64,000 bases of DNA from Aminiphilus circumscriptus DSM 16581 (GCF_000526375.1 NZ_JAFY01000002.1:744001-808000), one strand, 5' to 3'. Positions 53,125 to 64,000 are shown, numbered from the stretch's first letter. Notes: a model not told the origin generated them from the sequence alone. Made by a program: numbers and translations.

Positions 53125-54012
53125 ATGATGTTCAGGAAACTTCTCGCGGTGTTCGTGGTGGTTCTACTCGCCGCGCTGCCTGCTGCTGCGGCGGAGAAAA
53201 CGATAGGTCTCGTGATTTCCACGTTGAACAATCCCTTCTTTGTGAGCCTCAAGCAGGGTGCCGAGGGGGCGGCGGGGACGGCGGGAGTGAAACTTGTGGT
53301 TCTCGATGCCCAGGACGACTCGGCGAAGATGACCGCCGCCATGGAGGATCTGATCCAGAAGAAGGTGGACGCCATTCTCGTCAACCCCACCGATTCCGAT
53401 GCGGTGACGCCCTCGATTCTCAAGGCGAACGAGGCGGGTATTCCCGTGTTCACCATCGACCGAGGCGCTTCGGGAGGCAAGGTCGTCTGCCATATCGCGA
53501 GCGACAATGAGGCTGGGGGAAAGATGGCCGGGGAATTCCTCGCCAAGACCCTTGGAGAAAAGGGTAACGTGGTGGAACTCGTGGGCATTCCCGGAACCTC
53601 CGCGGCCCGCGATCGAGGCAAGGGATTCAACGACGCCGTTGCAGCCTTCCCGGGCATCAAGATCGTCGCTGCCCAGGCGGCGGATTTCAGTCGCGACAAG
53701 GGGCTCAAGGTCTTCGAAAACGTTCTGCAGGCTCAGCCGGACATTGCGGGTGTCTTCGCTCACAATGACGAGATGATCCTCGGCGCCATCGCCGCCGCGG
53801 AGGCTGCTGGACGGAAGGGAATCGTCTTCGTCGGTTTCGATGCGGTGGACGATGCCGTGGCGGCGGTGAAGGACGGCAAACTCGCCGCCACGGTGGCGCA
53901 GCAACCTGCCCTCATGGGTGCCATGGGTGTGGAGAAGGCCGTGGCGTTCCTCGGAGGAGAGGCGCTTCCGGAGTTCATTCCCGTTCCCCTGCAGCTTGTC
54001 GTGAAGGAATAG
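53125..54012 (+). CDS. Ribose-type periplasmic sugar-binding protein RbsB (first copy)
   Basis: A ~295-residue periplasmic binding protein with a signal peptide (LLAVFVVVLLAALPAAAA, cleaved before EKTIGL). Ribose-family features are TIGLVISTLNNPFFVSLKQG, DALQDD-like QDDSAKMTAAMEDLIQKKVDAILVNPTDSDAV (as separate segments), VFTIDRGASGGKVVCHIASDN and GVFAHNDEMILGAI. GAGGAGG lies just before the ATG at 53125; a second ATG follows directly. The protein should deliver a pentose-like sugar to an RbsAC complex. Confidence 0.92.
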   Translation: MMFRKLLAVFVVVLLAALPAAAAEKTIGLVISTLNNPFFVSLKQGAEGAAGTAGVKLVVLDAQDDSAKMTAAMEDLIQKKVDAILVNPTDSDAVTPSILKANEAGIPVFTIDRGASGGKVVCHIASDNEAGGKMAGEFLAKTLGEKGNVVELVGIPGTSAARDRGKGFNDAVAAFPGIKIVAAQAADFSRDKGLKVFENVLQAQPDIAGVFAHNDEMILGAIAAAEAAGRKGIVFVGFDAVDDAVAAVKDGKLAATVAQQPALMGAMGVEKAVAFLGGEALPEFIPVPLQLVVKE

Positions 54013-54153
54013 GCTTCGCCTGAGGTCCTTCCGGAGGAGAGACGGCGTCCGCGGGCCGCGGGGAGTGCTGTCCCGCTCCCTGCGGTCAGCGGCAGGGCTG
54101 TCGCGGCTCGGAAGGACATGTCGGACGATGCCGCGACGCGGAAGGAGGCACCT

Positions 54154-55278
54154 ATGGAAAAGACACTTACCTACGGCATGGTGGGGGGAGGCGAAGGCGC
54201 CTTTATCGGCGATGTGCATCGCCGGGCCATCGCCCTGGAGGGGGGGGCCCGGCTCGTTGCGGGGTGCTTTTCCCGCAACCCCGCTATTACCCGGTCGAGA
54301 GGACTTTCGCTGGGGCTCGACGAGGAGCGGCTCTACGAAACTCCCGCGGCCATGGCAGGCGGCGAGGCGGCCCGGAAGGATCGGATCGATTTCGTGGTGG
54401 TGGTGACTCCGAATGCATCGCACCATGCCATCGCTGCGGCGTTTCTCGACGCGGGCATTCCCGTGGTCTGCGACAAGCCGCTGGTCACGAACTCCCGGGA
54501 TGCGGCGGACCTGGTGCGTCGTGTGGCAGCGAAGAAGCTCCCCTTCTGCGTCACCTACACCTATTCGGGATATCCCATGGTGAAGGAGGCCCGGGCGCTT
54601 CTCCGGTCGGGGGAACTCGGTTCCGTGCGTTTCGTGAACGCCGAATACGCCCAGGAATGGCTGACCCTTCCTCTGGAGCGGGAGGGGAACCGTCAGGCCT
54701 CGTGGCGGACGGACCCGTCCCAGGCCGGAGCGGGAAGCACTGGGGACATCGGTACCCACGTGGAACATCTGGTATCCTATGTCACAGGATTGGAGATGCG
54801 CAGCCTCAGCGCGCGGCTGGACACGTTCGTGGAGGGGCGTGCCGTGGACGACAACGCCACGGTGCTCGTCGAGTACGCGGGGGGTGCGAAGGGGCTCTAT
54901 TGGTTCTCCCAGGTCGCGGTGGGCAGCGCGAACGGATTGAAGCTCCGGGTTCTCTGCGAAAAGGGATCGCTCGCCTGGGAACAGGAAAATCCCAATGTCC
55001 TTCAGGTGGCTCGTCTGGGACAGCCCGTGCAGCTTCTCTCCCGGGGCCGGGACTCCCTTTCGGCGGAGGCCCTGGGTTTCTCACGGATTCCCGGGGGACA
55101 CCCCGAGGGGTATTACGAAGCCTTCGCCAACATCTATCGGGCTTTTCTGGCGCATCTGCGAGATCCTTCCGAGCCCACCCCGGACTATCCGGGCATCGCC
55201 GAGGGGGCCCGGGGTGTCCGCTTCGTGGAAAGGTGTCTCGAGAGCAGTGCTGGAGGCGGTCTCCGGCTCGATTTTTAG
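54154..55278 (+). CDS. Gfo/Idh/MocA-family NAD(P)-dependent oxidoreductase
   Basis: A 374-residue oxidoreductase with an N-terminal Rossmann fold (TYGMVGGGEGAFIGDVHRRAI). The family motif is VVCDKPLVTNSRDAADLV near residue 106, with the catalytic Lys in CDKP, and GDIGTHVEHLVSYVTG near 200 carries the catalytic-region His and Asp. Relatives oxidise inositols, glucose or other sugars and polyols. It is next to a TIM-barrel isomerase, as in inositol-type operons. The start at 54154 follows GGAAGGAGG; an ATG at 54118 is unlikely. Confidence 0.9.
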   Translation: MEKTLTYGMVGGGEGAFIGDVHRRAIALEGGARLVAGCFSRNPAITRSRGLSLGLDEERLYETPAAMAGGEAARKDRIDFVVVVTPNASHHAIAAAFLDAGIPVVCDKPLVTNSRDAADLVRRVAAKKLPFCVTYTYSGYPMVKEARALLRSGELGSVRFVNAEYAQEWLTLPLEREGNRQASWRTDPSQAGAGSTGDIGTHVEHLVSYVTGLEMRSLSARLDTFVEGRAVDDNATVLVEYAGGAKGLYWFSQVAVGSANGLKLRVLCEKGSLAWEQENPNVLQVARLGQPVQLLSRGRDSLSAEALGFSRIPGGHPEGYYEAFANIYRAFLAHLRDPSEPTPDYPGIAEGARGVRFVERCLESSAGGGLRLDF

Positions 55279-55307
55279 CGTTTGCGAAAGAGGGAGGTGG
55301 CGCACAC

Positions 55308-56297
55308 ATGGCGAGACCGGTAACCATCTTCACGGGACAGTGGGCGGATCTTTCCTTCAGCGTCCTCTGCACCAAAATGGCGGAGATCGGCTACGATGGG
55401 CTCGAAATCGCCTGCTGGGGAGATCATCTCGATGTGCGGCAGGCCGCGGAGAATGGAGCGTATCTGCGACGGCACAGGGAGATTCTCGAAGAGCACAAGC
55501 TCGGTTGCTGGGCCCTCGGCGCCCATCTGACGGGGCAGTGCGTGGGAGATGCATGGGACGAGCGGCTCGACACCTTCGCGCCCGCATCCTGTAAAGGAGA
55601 CCCGGAAAAGATCCGGGCCTGGGCGGTGGAGGAGATGAAGATCGTCCCCTGGGCGGCGAAGGCCATGGGGTGTGGCGTGGTGACCTGTTTCATGGGGTCC
55701 CCCGTCTGGCGCTACTGGTATTCCTTTCCTCCCACCACGGAGAGGATGCTCGAGGAGGGGTACCGGACGATTCTGGAGCGCTGGACGCCCATCCTCGACG
55801 AATTCGACCGGGCGGGTGTGCGCTTCGCCCTCGAGGTGCATCCCACGGAGATCGCCTTCGATTTCTACACCGCAAAAAGACTGCTGGAGGTCTTCGGCGA
55901 GCGGCCCACCCTGGGTTTCAACTTCGATCCGAGTCATCTCTTCTGGCAGGGCATGCGCCCGGAGCTTTTTCTCCGCGACTTCGCCTCCCGCATCTACCAC
56001 GTGCACATGAAGGACGTGGCGATCACCCTGGATGGCAGGAGCGGCATCCTCGGTTCCCATCTTCCCTTCGGCGATCTGCGGCGGGGGTGGAACTTCCGCT
56101 CCCTCGGGCACGGTCATGTGGATTTCGACGCCGTCATCCGGGAGCTGAACGCCGTGGGCTATCAGGGGCCTCTTTCGGTGGAATGGGAGGACAACGGCAT
56201 GGAGCGGGAGTTCGGTGCCCGGGAGTCCCTTGCCTTTGTCCGCAGAATGAATTTCGCCCCCTCTTCGGTGGCCTTCGACGGGAGCATGGAAAACTGA
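55308..56297 (+). CDS. Sugar phosphate isomerase/epimerase, xylose-isomerase-like TIM barrel
   Basis: A 329-residue TIM-barrel protein of the AP-endonuclease-2 / IolE-IolH superfamily. Metal-site residues are seen as Glu in GYDGLEIACWGDHL, Glu and His in FALEVHPTEIAFD, Asp and His in GFNFDPSHLFW, His in IYHVHMKDV and Glu in PLSVEWEDNGME. These proteins isomerise, epimerise or dehydrate sugars and inosose compounds. It pairs with the Gfo/Idh/MocA enzyme 29 bp upstream. GGGAGG precedes the start. Confidence 0.9.
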   Translation: MARPVTIFTGQWADLSFSVLCTKMAEIGYDGLEIACWGDHLDVRQAAENGAYLRRHREILEEHKLGCWALGAHLTGQCVGDAWDERLDTFAPASCKGDPEKIRAWAVEEMKIVPWAAKAMGCGVVTCFMGSPVWRYWYSFPPTTERMLEEGYRTILERWTPILDEFDRAGVRFALEVHPTEIAFDFYTAKRLLEVFGERPTLGFNFDPSHLFWQGMRPELFLRDFASRIYHVHMKDVAITLDGRSGILGSHLPFGDLRRGWNFRSLGHGHVDFDAVIRELNAVGYQGPLSVEWEDNGMEREFGARESLAFVRRMNFAPSSVAFDGSMEN

Positions 56298-56320
56298 ACC
56301 TCGTGAAAGGCGGGAGCGTC

Positions 56321-57862
56321 GTGGACGACGGCTTTCTCGAAATGCGGGGAATCTGCAAATCCTTTTCCTCCGTGCCGGTGCTCCGGAACATCGATCTCTC
56401 TCTCCGGCGAGGGGAAATCCTGGCCGTCATCGGGGAAAACGGCGCGGGCAAGTCCACCCTCATGAAGATCCTCGGAGGAATCCATCAGCCCACCTCGGGG
56501 GAGATCCGTTCACGGGGACAAAGGGTCTGCTTCCGGACTCCCGCGGAGGCCCGGAGCGGAGGGATCAGTCTCATCCCCCAGGAGTTCAACCTGGTGAAAG
56601 ACCTTTGCGTCTACGACAACGTTTTTCTCGGGGCGGAACTGCACGGTCCCCTGGGCATGCTCTCCAAGAAGCAGATGCAGCGCCGCACGGCGGAACTTCT
56701 GGCGGAGCTGGGAGCGGACATCTCCCCGACGGAGCGCATTGCGAATCTCTCCGCGGCGCAGAAACAGCTCGTGGAGATCGCCAAGGCCCTCGCCTTCGAG
56801 GCGGAGTTGCTCATCATGGACGAGCCCACCACGGTGCTCACTTCCCACGAGGTGCAGATTCTCTTCCGGCTCATGCGGCGCCTGAAGGAAAGGGGCATGA
56901 GCATCATCTACATCTCCCACAAGCTCAAGGAGATCAAGGCCATCTGCGATCGTGTTCTCATCCTCCGCGACGGGGAGTTCGTCTGCGAGAAGCCCGCCGC
57001 GGAGATGTCCCTCGAGGAAATGGCCTCCCGCATGGTGGGGCGTGAGCTGTCCCAGATTTTCCCCCCGAAGCGCCTCCCCCACCCCGATCAGGTGCCCGCT
57101 CTGGAGGTGCGCAACCTGTCCGTGCGAGGCCTGCTGAGGAACGTGTCCTTCTCCCTCGCCCCCGGCGAGGTGCTCGGGTTCGGAGGTCTCGTCGGCGCGG
57201 GGCGCACCGAGGTGGCGGAGACCATCATGGGGTTGCGGAGGGCCGACGAGGGGGAGGTCCTCCTCGGCGGCACGCCGCTGAAGGTTCGCTCCCCCGAGGA
57301 TGCGGTGAGGGCCGGTGTGAGTTATCTCTCCGAGGACCGGCAGGGAAGCGGCATCCTCACGGGTTTTTCCGTCACGGAGAACGTGACGCTCGTCTCTCTG
57401 GGGAACTACGTGCGGCCTCTTCTCGGGGGTGCCGGGAGCTTCTTCGGCCTGCTCGACAAGAGCAGGGAGCGCCGGAGCGCCTCTCACTACCGGGATCTGT
57501 TCAACATCCGCGCCCCTTCTCTCGACGCCCGGCTGGAGTTCCTGAGCGGCGGCAATCAGCAGAAGGTCTCCATGGCGAAGAGTCTCGACACCCATCCGAG
57601 GGTGCTCATCGCCGACGAGCCGACCCGGGGCATCGACGTCTCGGCGAAGCAGGAAATGTACCGTTTCATCGCTGACCTCGCTGCATCGGGTGTTTCCTGC
57701 ATCGTCATCTCGTCGGAGCAGGAAGAGTTGCTCGGGCTGTGTCATCGCGTGGTGGTCATGCGGGACGGACGGATTGCGGGCGTTCTCGAAGGAGAGTCCC
57801 TCACCGAGGAAGAGATCATGTTCCATGCCACGGGCATTCGCGAGGAGGCGAGGACAGGATGA
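56321..57862 (+). CDS. Ribose-type ABC transporter ATPase RbsA (first copy)
   Basis: A 513-residue double ATPase with two nucleotide-binding domains. The first has GENGAGKSTLMKILGG, ANLSAAQKQLVEIAKAL (signature-like) and LLIMDEPTTVL. The second starts near residue 265 and has FGGLVGAGRTEVAETIMG, a degenerate Walker A as usual in RbsA, LSGGNQQKVSMAKSL and VLIADEPTRGIDV. The start chosen is GTG at 56321 with GGGAG upstream; a GTG at 56303 is possible. It begins 23 bp after the isomerase gene and overlaps the next permease gene by four bases (ATGA). Confidence 0.93.
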   Translation: MDDGFLEMRGICKSFSSVPVLRNIDLSLRRGEILAVIGENGAGKSTLMKILGGIHQPTSGEIRSRGQRVCFRTPAEARSGGISLIPQEFNLVKDLCVYDNVFLGAELHGPLGMLSKKQMQRRTAELLAELGADISPTERIANLSAAQKQLVEIAKALAFEAELLIMDEPTTVLTSHEVQILFRLMRRLKERGMSIIYISHKLKEIKAICDRVLILRDGEFVCEKPAAEMSLEEMASRMVGRELSQIFPPKRLPHPDQVPALEVRNLSVRGLLRNVSFSLAPGEVLGFGGLVGAGRTEVAETIMGLRRADEGEVLLGGTPLKVRSPEDAVRAGVSYLSEDRQGSGILTGFSVTENVTLVSLGNYVRPLLGGAGSFFGLLDKSRERRSASHYRDLFNIRAPSLDARLEFLSGGNQQKVSMAKSLDTHPRVLIADEPTRGIDVSAKQEMYRFIADLAASGVSCIVISSEQEELLGLCHRVVVMRDGRIAGVLEGESLTEEEIMFHATGIREEARTG

Positions 57863-58866
57863 ACGACGGGACACGGCAGAATCCGCCGCAGGAGGCGCCC
57901 GCAAACTGGATCCAGCGACTGAAACGGATTGAGTTCCAGCGTTACGCGCCGCTTTTTGCCCTGCTGCTTCTGGGAACCATCTCCGCCTTTCTCAGCCCTT
58001 ATTTTCTCCAGGTGCAGAACCTGGTGAATATTTTCCGTCAGGTCTCGTACACGGGAATCATCGCCCTGGGCATGACCTTGGTCATCATCTCCGGCGGCAT
58101 CGATCTCTCCGTGGGCTCTGTGGTGGCCTTCGTTGGCGCCTTGGCGATTCTCACGGTGAACACCCCGGCCGTCCAGGCCCTCGGTGCGGGGACCGCGGTG
58201 CTCCTTGCCTGTGTCGTCGCCGTGGGGGCGGGGTTCCTTGCCGGGGCGGTGAACGGCCTCCTCATCACCAAGGGGCGTATCGCTCCCTTCATCGTCACGC
58301 TGGGTACGATGGCGCTCTTTCGTTCCCTTACGCTCTACATGGGAAACGCAGGGGAATTCTCCTCGCGGAACGCGCTCTTCGGAGATTTCGCCGCCGGCTC
58401 CTTTCTGCTTCTTCCCGTTCCCGTGTGGGTTTTCCTGATTCTGGCGGCTTTCCTGAGCGTCCTCCTGAACGACACGAAGTACGGGCGTCACCTCCGCGCC
58501 GTGGGAGGCAACGAAAAAGTGGCTCTCTACTCCGCCATCGACGTGGACAGAATTCGCTTTTTCGCCTATGCGATCAACGGTGCCATGGTGGGCATCTCCT
58601 CAGCGCTTCTCGCGAGCCGTTTCAACGCGGTGAGTTCCTCCAACACGGGGCTCGGTTTTGAACTCGACGCGATCGCCGCGGTCATCATCGGTGGCACGGC
58701 GATGACGGGAGGGCGGGGCACCGTGTGGGGAACCGTGGTGGGGGCGGTGACCCTGGGAGTCATCAACAACATGCTGAACATGGTGGGCATCTCCCCCTAT
58801 CTTCAGGGAACCGTGAAGGGGCTGGTGATCATCGCCGCCGTGTACATCCAGAGACAGAAAAACTGA
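57859..58866 (+). CDS. Ribose-type ABC transporter permease RbsC (second copy)
   Basis: A 335-residue permease with motifs LGMTLVIISGGIDLSVGSVVAF, GRIAPFIVTLGTMALFRSLTL and the C-terminal GLGFELDAIAAVIIGGTAMTGGRGT. Its start codon overlaps the stop of the ATPase gene (ATGA), showing translational coupling, so it pairs with the RbsA directly upstream. A cytoplasmic N-terminus of ~35 residues precedes the first helix. A 214-bp gap without clear signals separates it from the second rbsB. Confidence 0.93.
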   Translation: MNDGTRQNPPQEAPANWIQRLKRIEFQRYAPLFALLLLGTISAFLSPYFLQVQNLVNIFRQVSYTGIIALGMTLVIISGGIDLSVGSVVAFVGALAILTVNTPAVQALGAGTAVLLACVVAVGAGFLAGAVNGLLITKGRIAPFIVTLGTMALFRSLTLYMGNAGEFSSRNALFGDFAAGSFLLLPVPVWVFLILAAFLSVLLNDTKYGRHLRAVGGNEKVALYSAIDVDRIRFFAYAINGAMVGISSALLASRFNAVSSSNTGLGFELDAIAAVIIGGTAMTGGRGTVWGTVVGAVTLGVINNMLNMVGISPYLQGTVKGLVIIAAVYIQRQKN

Positions 58867-59080
58867 GGGGACGCGTCGTCTTGCCGATGCCGCCCGATAC
58901 GCGGGGGAAAGCGGGTGTTTTTCCGAGGAACATGTACGGCGAAGGAGGTGTGGCCCGGCACGGAGACGAGAGGAAATACACGATGTGCTTCGGGGATTCG
59001 GATCTTCGCCCCGTCGGGCGTGTCCGGAGACGTTCCGCAGGGAACGAAACGCGTTTTCTTACGGAAGGAGGAAGAGACTC

Positions 59081-60043
59081 ATGAGAAAGACTCTGCTCGC
59101 GGCAGTCCTCGTGGTCGTCATGCTTCTGGGGAGTGTGGCCTTCGCCGACGCGGCCATCAAGATCGGCGTCACCATGCCCACCGCCACCCACGGCTTCATG
59201 GGCGGTGCGAACTGGTGGGCCAAGAAGGCCATCGAGGACTGGCAGAAGAAGGATCCCAATCTGGAATTTCTCTTCGTCACCGCCGACAATGTGACGAAAC
59301 AGGCCGCGGACATCGAGGACCTGATCGTCAAGGGTGTGGATGCCCTTGTGGTGTTTCCCTTCGACGCCTCCGTCACCAGCGCCGTCGAGAAAGCCTACGA
59401 GAAGGGCATCTACGTGGTCGTCCTCGACCGGGGCGTCTCCAAGCCCGTGTACGACGTCTATCTCTCCAACGATGACGAGGGATATGCCCGGACCGGCATG
59501 GAGTGGATCTGCAAGGAGCTGGGCTACAAGGGGAACATCGTCCTCATCGAGGGTATTCCCACGCCCATCAACACGGTCCGCGTCGAGACCATGAAGCAGG
59601 TCGCCGCAAAGTATCCCGACATCAAGATCCTCGACAGCCAGCCCGGTCACTGGAACCAGCAGAAGGCCCTGGAGGTCATGGAGAACTATCTCCAGAAGTA
59701 TCCCAAGATCGATGCGGTCTACACCGCCGACGATGACATGCTGAAGGGAGCCCTTCAGGCCTACAAGGAATCCGGCCGCAAGGACATCAGCATTTTCCTC
59801 GGCGGCGCCTGCGCCAAGGACATCGTGAAGCGGATCATGGACGGGGATCCCCTCGTCCGGGCCAATGTGACCTATCCTCCCGACGTGTGCGCCACCGCGG
59901 TCTCCCTGGGTGTGCTCGGTGTGCAGGGGAAGACCTTCGAGGGGTTCTACCAGAAGAAGCTTCCCGTGCGGATCGTTCTCGCGGCGGAGCTGGTGACGAA
60001 GGAAAACGCGGCGGACTACTACCACCCTGATTCCGTGTTCTAG
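59081..60043 (+). CDS. Ribose-type periplasmic sugar-binding protein RbsB (second copy)
   Basis: A 320-residue binding protein with a signal peptide (TLLAAVLVVVMLLGSVAFADA). Unlike the first copy it opens IKIGVTMPTATHGFMGGANWWAK, which carries aromatic and Trp residues typical of the xylitol/inositol/erythritol-binding branch of the family. Further features are VDALVVFPFDASVTSAVEKA, VVVLDRGVSKPVYDVYLSND and DAVYTADDDMLKGAL. The two binding proteins are therefore not simple duplicates and probably take different sugars or polyols. GGAAGGAGG precedes the start. Confidence 0.9.
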   Translation: MRKTLLAAVLVVVMLLGSVAFADAAIKIGVTMPTATHGFMGGANWWAKKAIEDWQKKDPNLEFLFVTADNVTKQAADIEDLIVKGVDALVVFPFDASVTSAVEKAYEKGIYVVVLDRGVSKPVYDVYLSNDDEGYARTGMEWICKELGYKGNIVLIEGIPTPINTVRVETMKQVAAKYPDIKILDSQPGHWNQQKALEVMENYLQKYPKIDAVYTADDDMLKGALQAYKESGRKDISIFLGGACAKDIVKRIMDGDPLVRANVTYPPDVCATAVSLGVLGVQGKTFEGFYQKKLPVRIVLAAELVTKENAADYYHPDSVF

Positions 60044-60194
60044 AACGCGTTCTTTCCAAGAGTAAAGCGTTCTTTCGCCCTTTGCCCCGCGTGTTTGCAC
60101 CGTGCCCCAGGGCGCACGCGGGGCGCCTTCTGCGAAGAGCCGCCGAGAAGATCGGAAGCCGGAGCGAGACGTCCGGAAACCTGGAGGCGATGGT

Positions 60195-61695
<1,501 letters not shown>

Positions 61696-61703
<8 letters not shown>

Positions 61704-62676
61704 AGGAAAAAACTCCATTCTGTTCCGCCTTCGGGAACAGGGAGTGGGGAGCGTGCTGCTCCTTCTTGCGGTGGTGCTCCTTCTCGCGGCTTTTCAACCC
61801 GGTGTGCTCCAAGGGCGGAACATGGCGAACGTACTCGCCCAGTCCGCCATCGTGGGTGTCTGTGCCGTGGGCATGACCTTCGTCCTTCTCTCCGGCGGAA
61901 TCGATCTTTCTGTGGGGAGCGTCCTCGCCCTGGCGGGCGCGGTGGGTGCCTGGTCCTGCAAGGTGCTGGGACTTCCCGTTCCCCTCGCCTGGAGCGTCGC
62001 GATGCTCACCGGTACGGTCTGCGGGATGCTCTCGGGAGCGCTCGTGGCCTTCGGCGGCGTGCCGCCCTTCATGGCCACCCTGGCCATGCTCGCCGCGGCC
62101 CGGGGAACCACGCTGCTTCTCACCCAGGGATATCCCCTTTCCGGCCTCCCTCCGGCCTTCTACACCCCCGGCTGGGCTTCCGTGGGACCATTTCCTCTGT
62201 CCGGGCTGATCTTTCTCGCCCTCGCCCTCGCTGCCTGGGTGCTGCTCCGACGAACCCCCTTCGGCATTCATCTTCGAGCCCTGGGAGACAATCCCGAGAC
62301 GGCCCGCCTTGCGGGGCTTTCCGCGCCACGCCTGACGCTCGCCGTGTACGGTATCTCCGGAACGCTTGCGGGTCTTGCGGGGGTGCTCATGGTGGGGCGG
62401 CTCTGGAGCGCTCAGCCCAGCGTGGGGATAGGGCTGGAGCTGGACGTCATCGCCGCGGTGGTGTTGGGCGGGACGAGTCTCTTCGGCGGTGTGGGAGGAA
62501 TGGGAGGGACCGTGGCAGGGGTCCTCGTCATGGGCTTTCTCGACAACGGCCTGCGACTTTTGGAACTCTCCAGCTACGTGCAGCAGTCTCTGAAAGGGCT
62601 CATCTTCATTGGGGCGGTGCTCCTCGACCTGGCGCTGAAGGGGTACTACCGCAAGGGGCGGAGCCGGGACGCCTGA
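61696..62676 (+). CDS. Ribose-type ABC transporter permease RbsC (third copy)
   Basis: A 326-residue permease with motifs VGMTFVLLSGGIDLSVGSVLAL, GGVPPFMATLAMLAAARGTTLL and GIGLELDVIAAVVLGGTSLFGG. Its start lies eight bases inside the end of the second rbsA gene, with GGGAGG upstream, so the two are coupled. It ends the sugar operon; 48 bp separate its stop codon from that of the convergent secreted-protein gene. Confidence 0.93.
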
Positions 62677-62724
62677 CGGGAGCTTTTTTTCGGCGAATCT
62701 CCGAAAAGAGCGGACGGGGAACCG

Positions 62725-63501
62725 TCAATAGGGAACGCCCGAGCCGGAGGAGAACCAGAGCATTCCCTTGTCCACCCGAATTTCCCGAATCCGCTGTTTC
62801 ACGAAGAAGGACGACAGGGAGATTTTCGGGGACTTGGAGGAAAGCGCTTTCGCCACGTCCGCCTTGGACACGAGAGCGTTGTCTCCCGTGGCTTCGGTGA
62901 TCTCGTAATGCGCCGTTCCTGTTGCGGGGTCGATCCGATAGGACCCCGTGAAGCGCATGAGGGAACGGAGCTTCACGAGCCCTCCTTCCCTGGAATAGAC
63001 GCCCTTCACCGTCACTTTTCCTCCTTCCAGCACAACCTCCGGTTCCTTCAGATTCGGAAAGGACGCGGCGACGCTGCGGGCGAAATCCTCCACGAGAAGG
63101 CTCCCCGTGACGAGGGCCTTCTCGAAGGAGTCGATCCGTAGCCCCTTCCCGTCGGGAACATAGCGAACTCCCTCCAGGTTCACCAGAAGCTTGTCGATGC
63201 GCGTTCCCTCCATGCGTATTCCCGTGAGACACAGATAGAGCTTGGGTGCGTAGCCTTTGCGGATCCGTGCGTCTCCGCCCTCGAGCACCACCGTCACGTC
63301 CTCGGCCCCGGTTCGGGACTTCAGGTGTGCCTCAAGGAGTCGCTCCACCGGAGCTTCCGTTCCGTCTCCGAGCGCGGGCATCGCGGAGAGAAGAAGTGCC
63401 GGGCCGAGGAGGACCGGAAGAAAGAAGCAACGGAGAAAACAGCGAAAAAAAACGAGGAGCGGAAGAAGTGGCGAACATGAAAGAAATTCAGTGCGGTTCA
63501 T
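62725..63501 (-). CDS. Secreted DUF2993-like protein
   Basis: A 258-residue protein with a hydrophobic N-terminal signal (FFLPVLLGPALLLSAMPALG) and a body of alternating strands resembling LmeA/DUF2993 lipid-binding-type proteins. The segment VERLLEAHLKSRTGAEDVTVVLEGG is a typical start of the fold, and RIDKLLVNLEGVRYVPDGKGL continues it. Function is unknown; related proteins act in the cell envelope. GGGAGG lies before the ATG at 63501. Confidence 0.7.
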   Translation of the reverse strand: MNRTEFLSCSPLLPLLVFFRCFLRCFFLPVLLGPALLLSAMPALGDGTEAPVERLLEAHLKSRTGAEDVTVVLEGGDARIRKGYAPKLYLCLTGIRMEGTRIDKLLVNLEGVRYVPDGKGLRIDSFEKALVTGSLLVEDFARSVAASFPNLKEPEVVLEGGKVTVKGVYSREGGLVKLRSLMRFTGSYRIDPATGTAHYEITEATGDNALVSKADVAKALSSKSPKISLSSFFVKQRIREIRVDKGMLWFSSGSGVPY

Positions 63502-63864
63502 GGAGAAGATCCTCCCTTGAAAAGGGTATCGCATCGCGCTCCGAAATGTGGACACGAAGAGGACGGCGAAACGCCCGCACAGGAGAATCGCGGGGAGGGC
63601 GTTTTTTGAAGTATAGCGCAGTTCGCTCTGAGGGAAAACGGTGAGTCATGGACATCGGAGTGTTCGAAAAGGCCGCTGTGGCGTTCGAGTGAGTTGTGTC
63701 CGTCAAATTCTGCTTGGATTGTCACGTCAAACGCAACGGAAATGGAGCCAGCTCCCGATAGACCTCCGCCGAAGTGCGCTATCCGAGGCACTTTTCTGGG
63801 AGTGTTTTTTTGTGTTCGATCGACAGGCCTATGTTTCTATGTTGAAGTAGCGGCCGGATTCCGT
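63502..63864. other. Intergenic region without recognised genes
   Basis: About 360 bp between the secreted-protein gene and a possible partial gene at the window edge. It is somewhat poorer in G+C than the surroundings and has short open frames without ribosome sites. I see no tRNA, terminator or repeat that I would defend. Confidence 0.4.
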
Positions 63865-63999
63865 CTATGCCTTGTGGATTTCGACATGTATGTCCCTGCC
63901 GGTCGTCGATGTGGTGCGAGACGGAACTTGACGGACGATCCGATTCCCTTCCTGCCGGGCCGACACGGAAGCGCCTTTGGACTGGCCCGACAGGAGAGA
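63865..63999 (-). CDS. Possible 3' end of a gene cut by the window edge
   Basis: A minus-strand frame is open from the window edge for 44 codons and ends in TAG at 63865. The peptide ends GRDIHVEIHKA. Codon third positions are only moderately G/C rich, and I recognise no family. It may be the C-terminus of a gene lying mostly outside the window, or chance. Confidence 0.25.
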   Translation of the reverse strand, partial: SLLSGQSKGASVSARQEGNRIVRQVPSRTTSTTGRDIHVEIHKA

Positions 64000-64000
64000 A

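Overview
The window is GC-rich, densely coding DNA from a Gram-negative bacterium. Evidence for the envelope type is a TolC-type outer-membrane channel, many signal peptides for periplasmic binding proteins and a periplasmic chelatase. The mix of amino-acid and sugar-acid uptake genes with no respiratory genes, and the general gene style, would suit a fermentative anaerobe such as a member of the Synergistota. That placement is an inference, and no rRNA or other marker is present to settle it.

Layout. 0.2-4.3 kb: a GGDEF/HD-GYP cyclic-di-GMP protein and a solitary TolC-family channel. 4.7-19.2 kb: a sugar-acid catabolic region. A FadR-type GntR regulator is divergent from uxaA-N, uxaA-C, an IlvD/Edd dehydratase and an FAH-family hydrolase. 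A second operon on the minus strand encodes a tripartite tricarboxylate transporter (tctC-tctB-tctA), a zinc alcohol dehydrogenase, a LarA-like protein, a PdxA2-like dehydrogenase and a DUF1537 four-carbon-acid kinase. Two near-identical 28-bp operators just downstream of the two promoters tie these operons into one regulon. 19.4-22.8 kb: a cobalamin riboswitch, a periplasmic cobaltochelatase and a BtuCD-like transporter with no binding protein. 22.9-31.3 kb: a large unknown membrane protein, a DUF4403 protein, a CCA-type nucleotidyltransferase, an MFS exporter and a small membrane protein.

31.5-37.8 kb: a DEAD-box helicase with a structured leader, a bifunctional GDP-mannose enzyme (manC), and a sensor kinase with its response regulator. 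38-46.6 kb: an amino-acid module with a GlnHMQ-type ABC transporter, a metallo-beta-lactamase-fold protein, an orphan LivK-type binding protein, a saccharopine-dehydrogenase-family enzyme, an amidinotransferase-family hydrolase and a second GntR regulator. 47.2-49.1 kb: htpG. 49.3-62.7 kb: a LacI-type regulator divergent from a sugar operon (ribokinase, RbsD, three RbsC-type permeases, two RbsA-type ATPases, two RbsB-type binding proteins, a Gfo/Idh/MocA oxidoreductase and a TIM-barrel isomerase), with a perfect 32-bp palindromic operator between them. The window ends with a small secreted protein and mostly non-coding DNA.

The strongest unexplained structure is a family of four ~100-bp MITE-like elements (9939, 19014, 33614, 46639). 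Each has matching terminal inverted repeats and a perfect but different 4-bp target duplication. Three of the four lie inside promoter or leader regions of neighbouring genes. No tRNA, rRNA, CRISPR array or full insertion sequence was seen.
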